This document shows, piece after piece, positions 21,707 to 30,700 of a DNA stretch of 41,112 bases. The notes below the pieces were generated by a model. It searched no databases. It had not been told where the DNA came from and saw only the letters and a program-made list of their open reading frames with translations. How positions within the stretch are numbered: the stretch's first letter is position 1; the number at the start of each line of letters is the position of its first letter. This DNA comes from Verrucomicrobiota bacterium. GTDB lineage: Bacteria > Verrucomicrobiota > Verrucomicrobiia > Limisphaerales > SXTU01. Location: positions 1 to 41,112 of the forward strand of contig JACRKB010000014.1 in assembly GCA_016235545.1 (NCBI GenBank), in the 5' to 3' direction. The translations under genes were made by a program, and so were the position numbers.

Positions 21707-22195
21707 ATGCACACCGGGACACAGTTATTTGGCTTCGTCTTCCTGGTTGCCTACGTGCTTTGGCTGTTTTTGTTGGAGTCCTATCGTGGCCTTCCGGCTT
21801 ACTTCGCTGGAACCGGGGCTGTTGCTATCGTCTGGGTCGTTTCGGTCCGATGGGCGTTGAAGCATCTCGGAAAGTTCGAAACGGATTGGCTGCGAGCGGC
21901 AGGCATCGCAGGCAGCACACTGATTCCGGCCGGATTGACTTGCTTCGGGATCTATTGGGCAGCAGACACGCTTAAATTGCGAGGATGGCGTCCGCTGTTC
22001 GATCCGATCGAGATGTATTGGGGGTTCCCCGCGTTGGCACTGATGTTCTTCGCGCTGGCGGCGGACCAAATACGTCGGCGGTTGACGGTGGCGTTTCCAA
22101 AGGCTATCGGGCTGGCCTTGATCGGCACTGTAACCGGCATGATTTGCACGGCCCTAGTCATCCGGATCGGGCGACGCATCATTGAAGGACGGTAA
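21707..22195 (+). CDS. hypothetical four-helix membrane protein
   Basis: A 162-residue protein starting 15 bases after the upstream stop. Hydrophobic segments lie at about residues 8-24, 33-50, 68-86, 103-120 and 132-152, with a basic C-terminus (RIGRRIIEGR), so four or five helices. I do not recognise a family. Codon use is less GC-biased than the neighbouring 871-residue gene, similar to the membrane proteins at 1448 and 39047. Spacing suggests cotranscription with the haem-binding gene, but no functional tie is evident. Confidence 0.6.
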   Translation: MHTGTQLFGFVFLVAYVLWLFLLESYRGLPAYFAGTGAVAIVWVVSVRWALKHLGKFETDWLRAAGIAGSTLIPAGLTCFGIYWAADTLKLRGWRPLFDPIEMYWGFPALALMFFALAADQIRRRLTVAFPKAIGLALIGTVTGMICTALVIRIGRRIIEGR

Positions 22196-22218
22196 GGGGC
22201 TGATTCGCCGGCACGGGG

Positions 22219-23364
22219 CTACGTGATGTGCGCGCCCTGCGTCTCGACATAGACCGCATACACCGAGGTGCTCGCGGTCATGAAAAGCCGGTTCCGCTTC
22301 GCGCCGCCGAAGCAGACGTTCGAGCAAATCTCCGGCAGCAGACTCTGGCCGATGCGCTGCCCGTCCGTGCCGGCGAAAATGTGGACGCCGTCGTAGCCCG
22401 CGCCCACCCAGCCGGCGCTGGCCCAGATGTTCCCCTCGGTGTCGCAGCGGATGCCGTCGGCGAAGCCGGCGACTTCATCCAGTCGGGTGCGATTCTTCTC
22501 CCGAGTTGCCTTTTCAGATTCGCTCTCGGGGCGGTCACCGACAATGCGCGCCTTCATCGAGGCGAACTCGCGGCCTTTCACAAGTTTTGTCCCGTCCAGA
22601 ATGTCCCAGACTTTGATGTTCTTTGGCGCGTTTGGGTAATGGCTCGCGCCGGTGTCCGCGACATAGAGTTTCTTGTAATCGGGGGAGAAGCAGAGGCCGT
22701 TGGGCTTGAAGCATTCGTCCGTGGCCTTCGTTAGTTGTCCGGATTTTCCGTCAATGCGATAAACCGCCTCCTTCTGGTGCGGCTCGACAGATGTGGAGGG
22801 CGAGCGTGCGCCTTCGTAGTTCATCAGGCCTCCGTAGCCCGGGTCGGTGAACCAGATGTCACCGTTCGGGTGGACGACCACATCGTTCGGTGCGTTGAAG
22901 TGGCGGCCATCGAACCCATCCGCCAGCACCGTCAGGCTGCCGTTGTGCTCGTGGCGCACGACGCGTCGGGTGAGGTGCTCGCAGGAGAGTTGCCGGCCCT
23001 CGTAGTCGAAGGTGTTGCCGTTGGTGTTGTTGACCGGGTTGCGGAAGGTGCTCACGTGGCCGTCGTCCTCGATCCAGCGCTGCTGGATGTTGTTGGGAAT
23101 GTCGCTCCAGAGCAGGTAGCGGCCCACGGCATTCCACGCCGGGCCTTCGGTCCAGAGCGTGTTCGCGCTGTGGTGAATGCGCTGGATGGGCGTGTTGCCC
23201 AGCTTGGCCTTGAAGCGCTTGTCGAGCGCGACGATGTCCGGGTCCGGGTAGCGCGTGGGAATCTTGCCGGTCCAATCGCGCTCAGCGGCGGCTGCGGCCC
23301 CGGCGACGGCAGTGGCGGCGGCGGTGAGGAAGGAGCGGCGGGAGAAGGAGGAGGGAGTGTTCAT
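22219..23364 (-). CDS. SMP-30/gluconolactonase-like protein, Tat-exported
   Basis: A 381-residue protein from ATG 23364. The N-terminus has a twin-arginine signal (SRRSFLTAAATAVAGAAAAA, residues 8-27). The rest is a six-bladed propeller of the SMP-30/gluconolactonase/LRE type: WTEGPAWNAVGRYLLWSDIP near residue 95, NGNTFDYEGRQLSCEH, APNDVVVHPNGDIWFTDPGYG, KPNGLCFSPDYKKLYVADTG and ADGIRCDTEGNIWAS, which supply the metal-binding Glu, Asn and Asp residues of the family. It probably hydrolyses a sugar lactone in the periplasm. Placed next to dehydrogenase-like propeller genes, it could act on their lactone product (inference). Confidence 0.92.
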   Translation of the reverse strand: MNTPSSFSRRSFLTAAATAVAGAAAAAERDWTGKIPTRYPDPDIVALDKRFKAKLGNTPIQRIHHSANTLWTEGPAWNAVGRYLLWSDIPNNIQQRWIEDDGHVSTFRNPVNNTNGNTFDYEGRQLSCEHLTRRVVRHEHNGSLTVLADGFDGRHFNAPNDVVVHPNGDIWFTDPGYGGLMNYEGARSPSTSVEPHQKEAVYRIDGKSGQLTKATDECFKPNGLCFSPDYKKLYVADTGASHYPNAPKNIKVWDILDGTKLVKGREFASMKARIVGDRPESESEKATREKNRTRLDEVAGFADGIRCDTEGNIWASAGWVGAGYDGVHIFAGTDGQRIGQSLLPEICSNVCFGGAKRNRLFMTASTSVYAVYVETQGAHIT

Positions 23365-23719
23365 GGCTTGTGTGGCGACTGGCAGAGAGTGAAAAGGTGG
23401 CGGGGGCAAGGCAAGGAAAACCCGGAGCGCGAGATGAAGGGGCGCATCCCAGTTTCTTGCAGGCGAAATGTGGCGAGCGATACAGTTGGGCCGCTCCTCC
23501 GGCTCGCAATCCTGATCCTAATCCTGCTCCAGTGCGGGGAAGGGCGGATGAGCAGGATTGGGATTGGGCTCAGGATTACGAGCAGGAGTGGAAACAGCCA
23601 TTGCGTTGCTAGAAACTGAGATGCGCCCGAGATGAAGCGCGGGAGTCCCGCCCGCAACAGGCGCGCGAAGCCCGTGGCCTTGGGAACTCCACCCCCTGGC
23701 GGGAATCACGCGCTGCGGC
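23365..23719. repeat. gene-free stretch with inverted repeat J
   Basis: This 355-bp gap lies between the SMP-30 start and the insertion sequence. It holds inverted repeat J: left arm 23508-23530 (AATCCTGATCCTAATCCTGC) and right arm 23550-23577 (AGCAGGATTGGGATTGGGCT), both built of ATCCTA-like units. Further GGAGCAGG-like pieces flank it to 23590. From 23630 to 23719 I see GC-rich sequence without a gene. Confidence 0.75.
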
Positions 23720-23726
23720 CTGAAAG

Positions 23727-23752
23727 AGGGTGTTCGGAAATAGGCTGCAAGC
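23727..23752 (+). repeat. left terminal inverted repeat of the insertion sequence
   Basis: The first 15 bases, AGGGTGTTCGGAAAT, match the right end exactly on the opposite strand, and the match continues with a few differences to about 23752. Confidence 0.88.
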
Positions 23753-23840
23753 GCCTGAGCTTGGGTGAGCTGTGCGGAAAAAAACCGTTTGGCGTCAATG
23801 GCGCTGACTTCCCCGTGGCGCATGGGTAGCCTTTCCCGCC

Positions 23841-25085
23841 ATGAACCCTCCCTTGCCCGCCACTGGCACGGCGGCCTTGCTGGCACAACTCTCCGACTTT
23901 GTCCCGGACGATTTCATCAACGGCCTGCTGCCGTCCCATCGCGGCCAGGGGCGGCGCGCGGGCTGGAGTTCCGCCCAACTCTTTCGTCTCTTATTGCTGG
24001 GGCTGCTGACGCCGGCGCACTCCTTCAATCTGCTGGTCGAACTTCTGCCCGAGCAGCGGGCCTGGCGGCGCTTTGCCCGGTTGCCCAACCACCGGCGGGT
24101 GCCCACCGCTTCCATCCTGCACGAGTTTCGCCACCGGCTCGGCGTCGGGGCACTGCGCCGCATCAACGGGCACCTGCTTTTGCCGTTGCTGGAGGGACTG
24201 GCCCCGGAGCGCAAGACGGTGGCGCTTCTCGACTCGACCGATCTGCCCGCCGCAACCAGCTCTTACAAAAAAAGTTGACCGGCCATTACTCCGCGCGCGG
24301 CGCGGCCGTGGGCGGGCGCAGCATCAAGACCGGGCAGAGCCGCTGGTTCGTCGGCTACAAGAAGCACACCTTGCGCTTGTGGCTCAGTCACTACTCCGAG
24401 CGTGTCCTGTTGGTGCCGCTGGTGTCGTGGCTGGCCCCTGGGAATCGTGGGGACGCGCTGTTCCTGCCGCCCAGCGTGCGCTACTGCGCCCGGCATCTGC
24501 ACTGGGTGCCCGACCTGGTGGTGGGCGACATGGGCTACATCAACCAGACCGCGCAGCGCGACCTGCGCCAGCACTGGGGCGTGGGAGTGCTGACGCGGCT
24601 GCGAGCGGATATGAATTTGATCGCGCCCTTCGAGCCCGGCCCGGTCGCGGTGTGCGCGCAAGGCCAGCGGCTGGAGTGGCTGGGCTATGAAGCGCGGGAC
24701 CACCTGCACTGGTTTGGCGTGCGTGCGCCGGAGTCCTTGTGCGCGTGCTGTTGGGAGGCGGGCCGGTGCCCGCGCCAGTTCAGCTACGCCCCGGAGGCGT
24801 ATGAAATCATGTTCGGCACGGTGCCGCTGGCCTCGCCGGTGGCGCAGCGCCTCTTGCAACAGGTGCGTCCTTGGATCGAACCGGCGCAATCTTACGAGAA
24901 GAGCCAGTTGGGGCTTGGAAAGCTGTTCCTCAAACAGCCTGCGCCTGACTTGGACGATGGGACTTCTGGCCGCCACAGTGGTGCCTTTGCGGGCACACGC
25001 GCCCCTGAGCCGCCGGCCCGTCGAGTCACTCTTGGCAGAATTGCTGCCGCGGCAGATGCCGCTGGACTTGAAGGAGGAAAAATGA
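23841..25085 (+). pseudogene. DDE transposase interrupted by two compensating frame changes
   Basis: ATG 23841 starts NPPLPATGTAALLAQLSDF; the helical N-terminal part runs to about residue 130. The first catalytic Asp is in VALLDSTDLPAATS. The frame ends at a TGA at 24276, right after a run of seven A (24267-24273). In the -1 frame the protein continues at once: KLTGHYSARG, WFVGYKKHTLRLWLSHY, then DLVVGDMGYIN with the second Asp, and RPWIEPAQSYEKSQLGLGKLF with the likely Glu. Near 24932-24934 an extra A shifts it back to the original frame, which carries NSLRLTWTMGLLAA and the end at 25085. So one base is missing at the A-run and one is extra at the second site. The A-run might serve programmed or transcriptional slippage; the second change would still be damage. 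Assembly or homopolymer read error is the other explanation. Confidence 0.82.
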
Positions 25086-25128
25086 GCGCCCGCAGCAAAC
25101 CGGCGCAATCGCCCCATTTTCCAGAAGT

Positions 25129-25154
25129 TGCGCCAACCCATTTCCGAACACCCT
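25129..25154 (-). repeat. right terminal inverted repeat of the insertion sequence
   Basis: Read on the minus strand from 25154 it begins AGGGTGTTCGGAAATGGG, matching the left end at 23727. The transposase stop lies 69 bases before the element's end. Confidence 0.88.
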
Positions 25155-25161
25155 CTGAAAG

Positions 25162-25453
25162 TAAGAAACAAGTAAGAATGTTTCCTTTTCCATCCTGACT
25201 TTTGACCTCGCAACGACGTTCCAAGTGAAACAGCCACAGCAGGCCCGAAAACATTGCTCACGGCGAAGTTGGTCGTGGTTGGCCTCGTTGAAGGCCGCGG
25301 AGTTGAGGCGCTGAGGGGCCGCTGTTTGAAGGGCCGTTTCAAGTGCGAGGAGTTGGACTGTGGAAGGAAGGTTACCGACGCCGCTAAACGTCGGTTTTCG
25401 ACCCAAGCTCGAATCGACGTGCCAGCCAGTTGACCACGCTCACGCCAGCATTG
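25162..25453. other. gene-free stretch right of the insertion sequence
   Basis: About 290 bases with no convincing gene on either strand. Short open frames exist on the minus strand but have atypical composition and run into the insertion sequence. I see no clear inverted repeat of the window's common families; a short palindrome TTGGCCTCGTTGAAGGCC-like piece lies near 25280. Confidence 0.5.
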
Positions 25454-25816
25454 TCACGCTGGAGACAGACGCATCACCGATCGAACTCGAAGGAGTTTGC
25501 GGAAACAGGCGCGGAGGTTTACACGAAGACGGGAAGCTGAGATTCTTGCTGTTCTCAAGAAGCGTCGGGTGTCCTCTTCATCCACCGGATACAAACCGTG
25601 CTCCGCAGCAATATCCAAGGCATGCCGCTGAATGACGTGTGGACTTCCCCGGTCCCGGATTTCCTTGAAGGCTTGGATAGCTCGTGCGACCTCCACCAAC
25701 GGCCAATGATCAAGCCGCCTCAGTGCTCCCCTGCAACTCGCGGGCTCGCGGCCAAGGGCGACTTTGCGGGGCCAGTCCGAATTCCGGAGCTTGGCTCTTG
25801 GGGAGTTGGATTTCAT
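25454..25816 (-). CDS. small basic hypothetical protein
   Basis: A 120-residue, arginine-rich protein from ATG 25816. The middle (EVARAIQAFKEIRDRGSPHV, then HALDIAAEHGLYPVDEEDTR) is predicted helical with a regular heptad-like pattern, and the end RSVMRLSPA is distinctive. No membrane segment or signal peptide. I do not recognise the family, though its residue mix looks like a real protein and not an antisense shadow. It lies alone between the insertion sequence and tRNA-Thr, a typical place for accessory genes. Confidence 0.45.
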   Translation of the reverse strand: MKSNSPRAKLRNSDWPRKVALGREPASCRGALRRLDHWPLVEVARAIQAFKEIRDRGSPHVIQRHALDIAAEHGLYPVDEEDTRRFLRTARISASRLRVNLRACFRKLLRVRSVMRLSPA

Positions 25817-25892
25817 GCGCGGGCTGTTGCATAAATGTTACGCTCCTGGCGAGTGTTTTAGCGCGAAATGGTCATCAACCCCTTTTGATAGT

Positions 25893-25967
25893 TGGAGCCA
25901 GTGGTCGGGATTGAACCGACGACCGACGGTTTACAAAACCGTTGCTCTACCACTGAGCTACACTGGC
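25893..25967 (-). tRNA. tRNA-Thr (anticodon TGT) with encoded CCA
   Basis: Read on the minus strand the 75-nt cloverleaf is complete: acceptor GCCAGTG with CACTGGC, D stem GCTC-GAGC, anticodon stem ACGGT-ACCGT around loop TTTGTAA (anticodon TGT at 25933-25935), variable loop CGGTC, T stem GTCGG-CCGAC around TTCAATC, then T and an encoded CCA. It lies about 740 bp from the insertion sequence. Confidence 0.97.
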
Positions 25968-26159
25968 CACCGACCCGGCAGAGATACACACGTCGGGGCG
26001 GTTTTGAAAATCCTTTTCTCCGCTCTCGTAACCTCTCCCCGCAGCGTCGCGTCCACCGTGGCGTGCCGGACTGAAGACACTGAATACTGCCGCCGTGCGC
26101 GGCGTTAAGTTAGCATCCGCCTGTTGAAATCAACGGCACCGTAGCAACACACACCGCTT

Positions 26160-27563
26160 ATGGACCCGAAGCAGCATCAGCCCAAGCTCGAAGACCTCTT
26201 CAGCACTCGCCGTCAGTTTCTCAACCGTTTCGGCATGGGCATGGGTTCCCTCAGCCTCGCTTGGCTGCTCGGTCCTGAGCTCGGTGGGCAGGCCCGCGCC
26301 AGCACCTCGCTCAATCCTCTCGCGCCGAAGCAACCGCACTTCACCGGCCGCGCCAAGCGCGTCATCCACATTTTCGCGCAGGGCGGTCCATCACACATTG
26401 ACACATGGGATCCGAAGCCCGCGCTTGCCAAGCAAGGCGACGCGAAGGTGGATGCCATCGGCGGCGTGCCCCTGCCCACGCAGTTCAAGTTCGAGAGGCG
26501 CGGCCAGTCCGGCGTCGAGGTGAGCGAAATCTGGCCGCACATCGGCGCGATGATTGACGACATCTGCGTGATCCGCTCGATGACCACCGACATTCCTTCG
26601 CACGAGTTCGCCACACTGATGATGAACACCGGTTCGGGCCGGCTCGTGAAGCCCTCGATGGGTTCGTGGGTCACTTACGGCCTGGGCACGGACAACCAGA
26701 ACCTTCCCGGCTTCATCGCGCTTGGTGGCGGGCTCGGTGGCTCGTCCAACTGGCGCTCGGCCTTCCTGCCCGGCGCGTATCAGGGCACGCTGGTCAACAA
26801 TCCCTCCGCCTCGGTTGAGAAAATCATCGAGAACATCAAGAGCCAGCATCTCAGCCTCGCCCGTCAGCGTGAGCAGCTCGATCTCGTTAGATCCTTCAAC
26901 GAGCTCCATCAGGAAAAGCTCGGCCAGGAGGCGCTGCTGGAATCACGCATCCAGTCCTTCGAGCTGGCGTATCAGATGCAGACGGAGGCCACGGATGCCT
27001 TCGACATTTCGCGCGAGCCGCAGAGCGTGCGCGACCTGTATGGTGATTCGGCGCAGGGCCGTCAGCTGCTCGTGGCGCGCCGGCTCGCGGAGAAGGGCGT
27101 GCGCTTCGTCCAGACCTGGCACGGCGGCTGGGACCATCACACGGCCGTTGGCACGAACCTCCGCAAGAAGGCCGGCGAGTGCGATCAGGCCATCGGCGCA
27201 CTGCTCAAAGACCTCAAGCAACGCGGGATGCTTGAAGACACGCTCGTCGTCTGGGGCGGCGAGTTTGGCCGCACTCCGCGTCACGACCGCGGCCAGCGCG
27301 GCGAGCCGGGCCGCGACCATCACCACAAGGGCTTCTGCGCCTGGGTGGCGGGCGGTGGTGTCAAGGGCGGCCAGGCTTACGGCGCGACCGACGAGTTCGG
27401 TTACAACGCCGTCGAGAACAAGGTTCACAACCACGACTTGCACGCGACGCTGCTGCACGCGCTCGGCTTCGATCACGAGAAACTCACATTCCGCTACAAT
27501 GGCCGGGACTTCCGCCTCACGGATGTCTATGGAGGCGTGGTGAAGGGCATTCTCCAAGGCTGA
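26160..27563 (+). CDS. DUF1501 exported protein
   Basis: A 467-residue protein with an N-terminal twin-arginine signal (STRRQFLNRFGMGMGSLSLAW, RR at 17-18). Family landmarks are KRVIHIFAQGGPSHIDTWDP near residue 65, ICVIRSMTTDIPSHE, TWHGGWDHHT, TLVVWGGEFGRTPRHD and GRDHHHKGFCAW, consistent with the alkaline phosphatase/sulfatase-like fold predicted for DUF1501, where the His and Asp residues may bind metal. DUF1501 genes normally pair with PSD1 cytochrome genes in Planctomycetes and Verrucomicrobia; here it precedes the PSD1 gene by 155 bp. Biochemical role is unproven. Confidence 0.93.
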   Translation: MDPKQHQPKLEDLFSTRRQFLNRFGMGMGSLSLAWLLGPELGGQARASTSLNPLAPKQPHFTGRAKRVIHIFAQGGPSHIDTWDPKPALAKQGDAKVDAIGGVPLPTQFKFERRGQSGVEVSEIWPHIGAMIDDICVIRSMTTDIPSHEFATLMMNTGSGRLVKPSMGSWVTYGLGTDNQNLPGFIALGGGLGGSSNWRSAFLPGAYQGTLVNNPSASVEKIIENIKSQHLSLARQREQLDLVRSFNELHQEKLGQEALLESRIQSFELAYQMQTEATDAFDISREPQSVRDLYGDSAQGRQLLVARRLAEKGVRFVQTWHGGWDHHTAVGTNLRKKAGECDQAIGALLKDLKQRGMLEDTLVVWGGEFGRTPRHDRGQRGEPGRDHHHKGFCAWVAGGGVKGGQAYGATDEFGYNAVENKVHNHDLHATLLHALGFDHEKLTFRYNGRDFRLTDVYGGVVKGILQG

Positions 27564-27718
27564 GTTCGCGTTGGAGCGATGCGCAGCCGCCTGAACCAGT
27601 TTGGTGACCGAGGACAGGCCTCCTGCCTGCCCTTGCTTTTGTCTGAGTTGCCGCAGGCCGAGGCTGATATTTCGCCGGTATCTTTTTGTGTCGTGTGTCC
27701 GTCCAAGCCCGTGAACTT

Positions 27719-30700
27719 ATGAAGCCGTCATTCCTCGTCCTCGGAGCATTCGCCGCCAGTTTCGCCACCAGCGCTGCTGCGGCACCTTCGAAGCTCGACC
27801 CCGAACAGCTGCAGTTCTTCGAAAAGAAAATCCGGCCGGTGCTCGTCGAGCATTGCTACAAGTGCCACTCCGCGCAGGCCGAGAAACTCAAGGGCGGTCT
27901 CTACGTGGACAGCAGGGACGGGCTGTTCAAGGGTGGCACCAGCGGCCCCGCCATCGTTCCTGGCAGGCCTGAGAAAAGTCTTCTCGTCAAAGACATGAAG
28001 TCCACCAATCCGGACGACATGATGCCGCCCAAGGGTGAGCGGCTCTCGGCACAGGTCATCGCGGACTTCGAGACATGGATTCGCATGGGGGCACCCGACC
28101 CGCGCACGGAGGCCAGCGGAGCGGCGGCGGCCCTCAAGGTGGACTGGAACAAGGCGCAGCAACACTGGGCGTATCAGCCGGTGAACGCTCCGGTGGTCCC
28201 CAAGGTGAAGGACTCGGGCAGGTGGGCGAAGAACGACCTCGACAAGTTCGTGCTCGCGAAGCTGGAGTCGAAGGGCATGAAGCCCTCCCCGTCGGCGGAC
28301 AAGCGCACGCTGATTCGTCGCGCGGCTTTCGATCTCACCGGCCTGCCGCCAACACCGCAGGAGGTTGCAGATTTTCTCGCGGACAAGTCTGCGAACGCTT
28401 TCGAGAAGGTGGTTGATCGCCTGCTTGCCACGCCGGCCTACGGTGAGCATTGGGGGCGGCACTGGCTCGACGTGGCGCGCTACGCGGACACGAGCGGCGA
28501 TAGGAACAACAACCCGAAGAACCGGACCAGCTACCCGTTTGCGTGGACGTATCGCGATTACGTCATCCAGGCATTCAATGACGACAAGCCTTACGACCAG
28601 TTCATCCGCGAGCAGATTGCCGGCGACCGCATCGCGACGGCGGAGAACAAGTCGCCGCTGGCCGCGATGGGTTTCCTCACGGTGGGCAAGCGTTTCATGG
28701 GAAACGTGAACGAGGTCATTGACGACCGCATTGACGTGATCACGCAGGGACTCATGGGAGTGACGGCCTCGTGTGCGCGGTGTCACGACCACAAGTTCGA
28801 CCCTGTCTCGCAGAAGGACTATTACTCGCTGCACGGCGTGTTCAGCTCGTCCACCGAGCCGTCCGACGAGCCGATGCTTTCGAGGCCGAAATCCGACTCC
28901 GATTTTCAGGACTTCCTGAAGAAGTCCGAGGAGATTCTGGCCCGCGTCGCAGGTGTGCGCGGCCGCGAGGAGGAGCGCGTGCTCGACGGCTTCCGCAACG
29001 CGGTGGACAAGTATCTCGTCGGCGTGCGCGATGTTCATGTCCTGGGGAAGAAGCCCGAGCAGGTCCGCAGCGGGCGCGGCCTCGACCCCGACATCTTCGA
29101 GCAATGGCGGGATTACCTGAAGCCGGCCGCGAAGGAGGCCGACCCCGTCTTTGGGCCGTGGATTGCCTTTGCCGCGCTGAAGGACGATGAGTTCGCCGCG
29201 CGGGCCGCCGAGATGTCCGCCAAGTTCGCAGCCGCCAAGTCCGTGAATGAGCTTGTGGCGAAGCTGTTCGCCACGCCGCCCGAGAGCCTCAAGGCACTGG
29301 CGGAGAGTTACGGCAATTTGTTCCGTGAAACCGAAAAACTCGCTGACAAGGGTGACCAACCCAAGGGCGCGCGAGTCGAGCTGCACGCGGTGCTGCACGG
29401 CAAAGAGACGCCAATTCAAATTTCGGACCGGGGACTGCGCCGCATCGTGGGCGCAGGTCTCAACGCGAGGGAAGCCACCGAGCGCGCAAAGCTGGACGAG
29501 TTGAAGCGCACGCATCCTGGCAGCCCGCCGCGCGCAATGGCGATGACTGACTCGGACAAGCCACGGGACTCCTTCGTGATGATTCGCGGGGAGGCAAGCA
29601 ACCGCGGCCCAGTGGTGAAACGCCGGTGGCTGGAAATCCTTGGCGGCTCGGATGCCAAACCCTTCACCACTGGCTCCGGGCGGCTGGACCTCGCCAACGA
29701 GGTCGTCAGCAAGGCCAACCCGCTCACCGCGCGCGTCTTCGTGAACCGCGTCTGGAACTGGCACTTTGGAGATGCGATCGTGCGCACGCTTGGCGACTTT
29801 GGCTTGCGCTCGGACCCGCCGTCGAACCAGCCATTGCTGGATTACGCAGCGTCGCGGCTCATGGCCGAGGGCTGGAGCGTGAAGAAATTGCACAAGCTCA
29901 TCCTCCTTTCCGCCACTTGGCAGCAGACGACGCATGACACTCCGGCCAACTCCAAAGTTGATCCCGGCAACGCGCTGTTCTGGCGGCAGAACTTGCAGCG
30001 CCTTAATTTTGAGTCGCTCCGTGACACGCTGCTATTGCTCGGTGGAAAGCACGAGTTCGAGGACAGGGGCGGCCCTTCCGAGGATGACATCAACGCCTCG
30101 GGCCGGCGCACGCTGTATGGCTACATCGACCGCACTAAGATTTCTGATTCGCTCCGCATCTTCGACTTCGCGAATCCGGACATGACCGCGCCCTCGCGCG
30201 TGCTGACCACGGTCCCCTTGCAGGCGCTCTACCTGATGAACAACGGCTTTGTTGTCGAGCAGGCGCGTCACGTCGCCGCGCGGCCGGAGCTGCTCTCTGG
30301 AACGAAGGACGAGGAGAAAATCGCGTTCATCTACCAGCTATTTTTCCAGCGCGCGCCATCGTCCGCGGAGTTGAAGCTTGGTCTGGAATATGTGGCCGAC
30401 CAGCAGGCCAAGCCCGCTCTTGGCGGCAACGACGTGCGCGCGTGGCACTACGGCTACGGCGAATATGACCGCGTTGCCAAGAAGCTGGTTGCCTTCGATC
30501 CGTTCCCCACCTTCCTGCGCGATTCGTGGGTGCTCGCTGACAAGTCGGTGGTGCGCAAAGCTGCGGAGGTCAAGAAGGACAATCCCAAGATCAAGGTCAC
30601 GCTGGCCGCCGGCACGGCTTTCACCGTGTCGCTCAACGCGGTTGGCGGCGTGCCTGGCGATGGGAAGCATTCCGTCGTGCGCCGCTGGGTGGCCCCGCGA

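Larger units (their letters stand above)
23727..25154 (+). mobile_element. complete DDE insertion sequence, 1428 bp, with 7-bp target duplication
   Basis: The ends are imperfect inverted repeats: left AGGGTGTTCGGAAATAGG from 23727 and right, read inward, AGGGTGTTCGGAAATGGG from 25154. Both are directly flanked by CTGAAAG (23720-23726 and 25155-25161), a 7-bp target duplication. The element carries one transposase gene on the plus strand. Perfectly preserved target duplication and near-identical ends point to a fairly recent insertion. I do not assign an IS family with certainty; the protein is of the IS4/IS5-like DDE kind. Confidence 0.9.

Noticed and set aside
24263..25342. 359-codon minus-strand frame
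   Set aside because: Antisense to the transposase, whose sense product has recognisable catalytic regions.
25026..25406. 126-codon minus-strand frame at the right end of the insertion sequence
   Set aside because: It runs from non-coding flank into the antisense of the transposase; the chimeric frame is chance or at best a gene remnant cut by the insertion.
27580..27650. Palindrome AGGACAGGCCTCCTGCCTGCCC between DUF1501 and PSD1, noted only by its core GGACAGGCCTCC
   Set aside because: The pairing is short and interrupted and no T-run follows, so I do not call a terminator or repeat.
27728..29935. 735-codon open frame on the minus strand
   Set aside because: Antisense to the PSD1 gene; no motif and biased residues.
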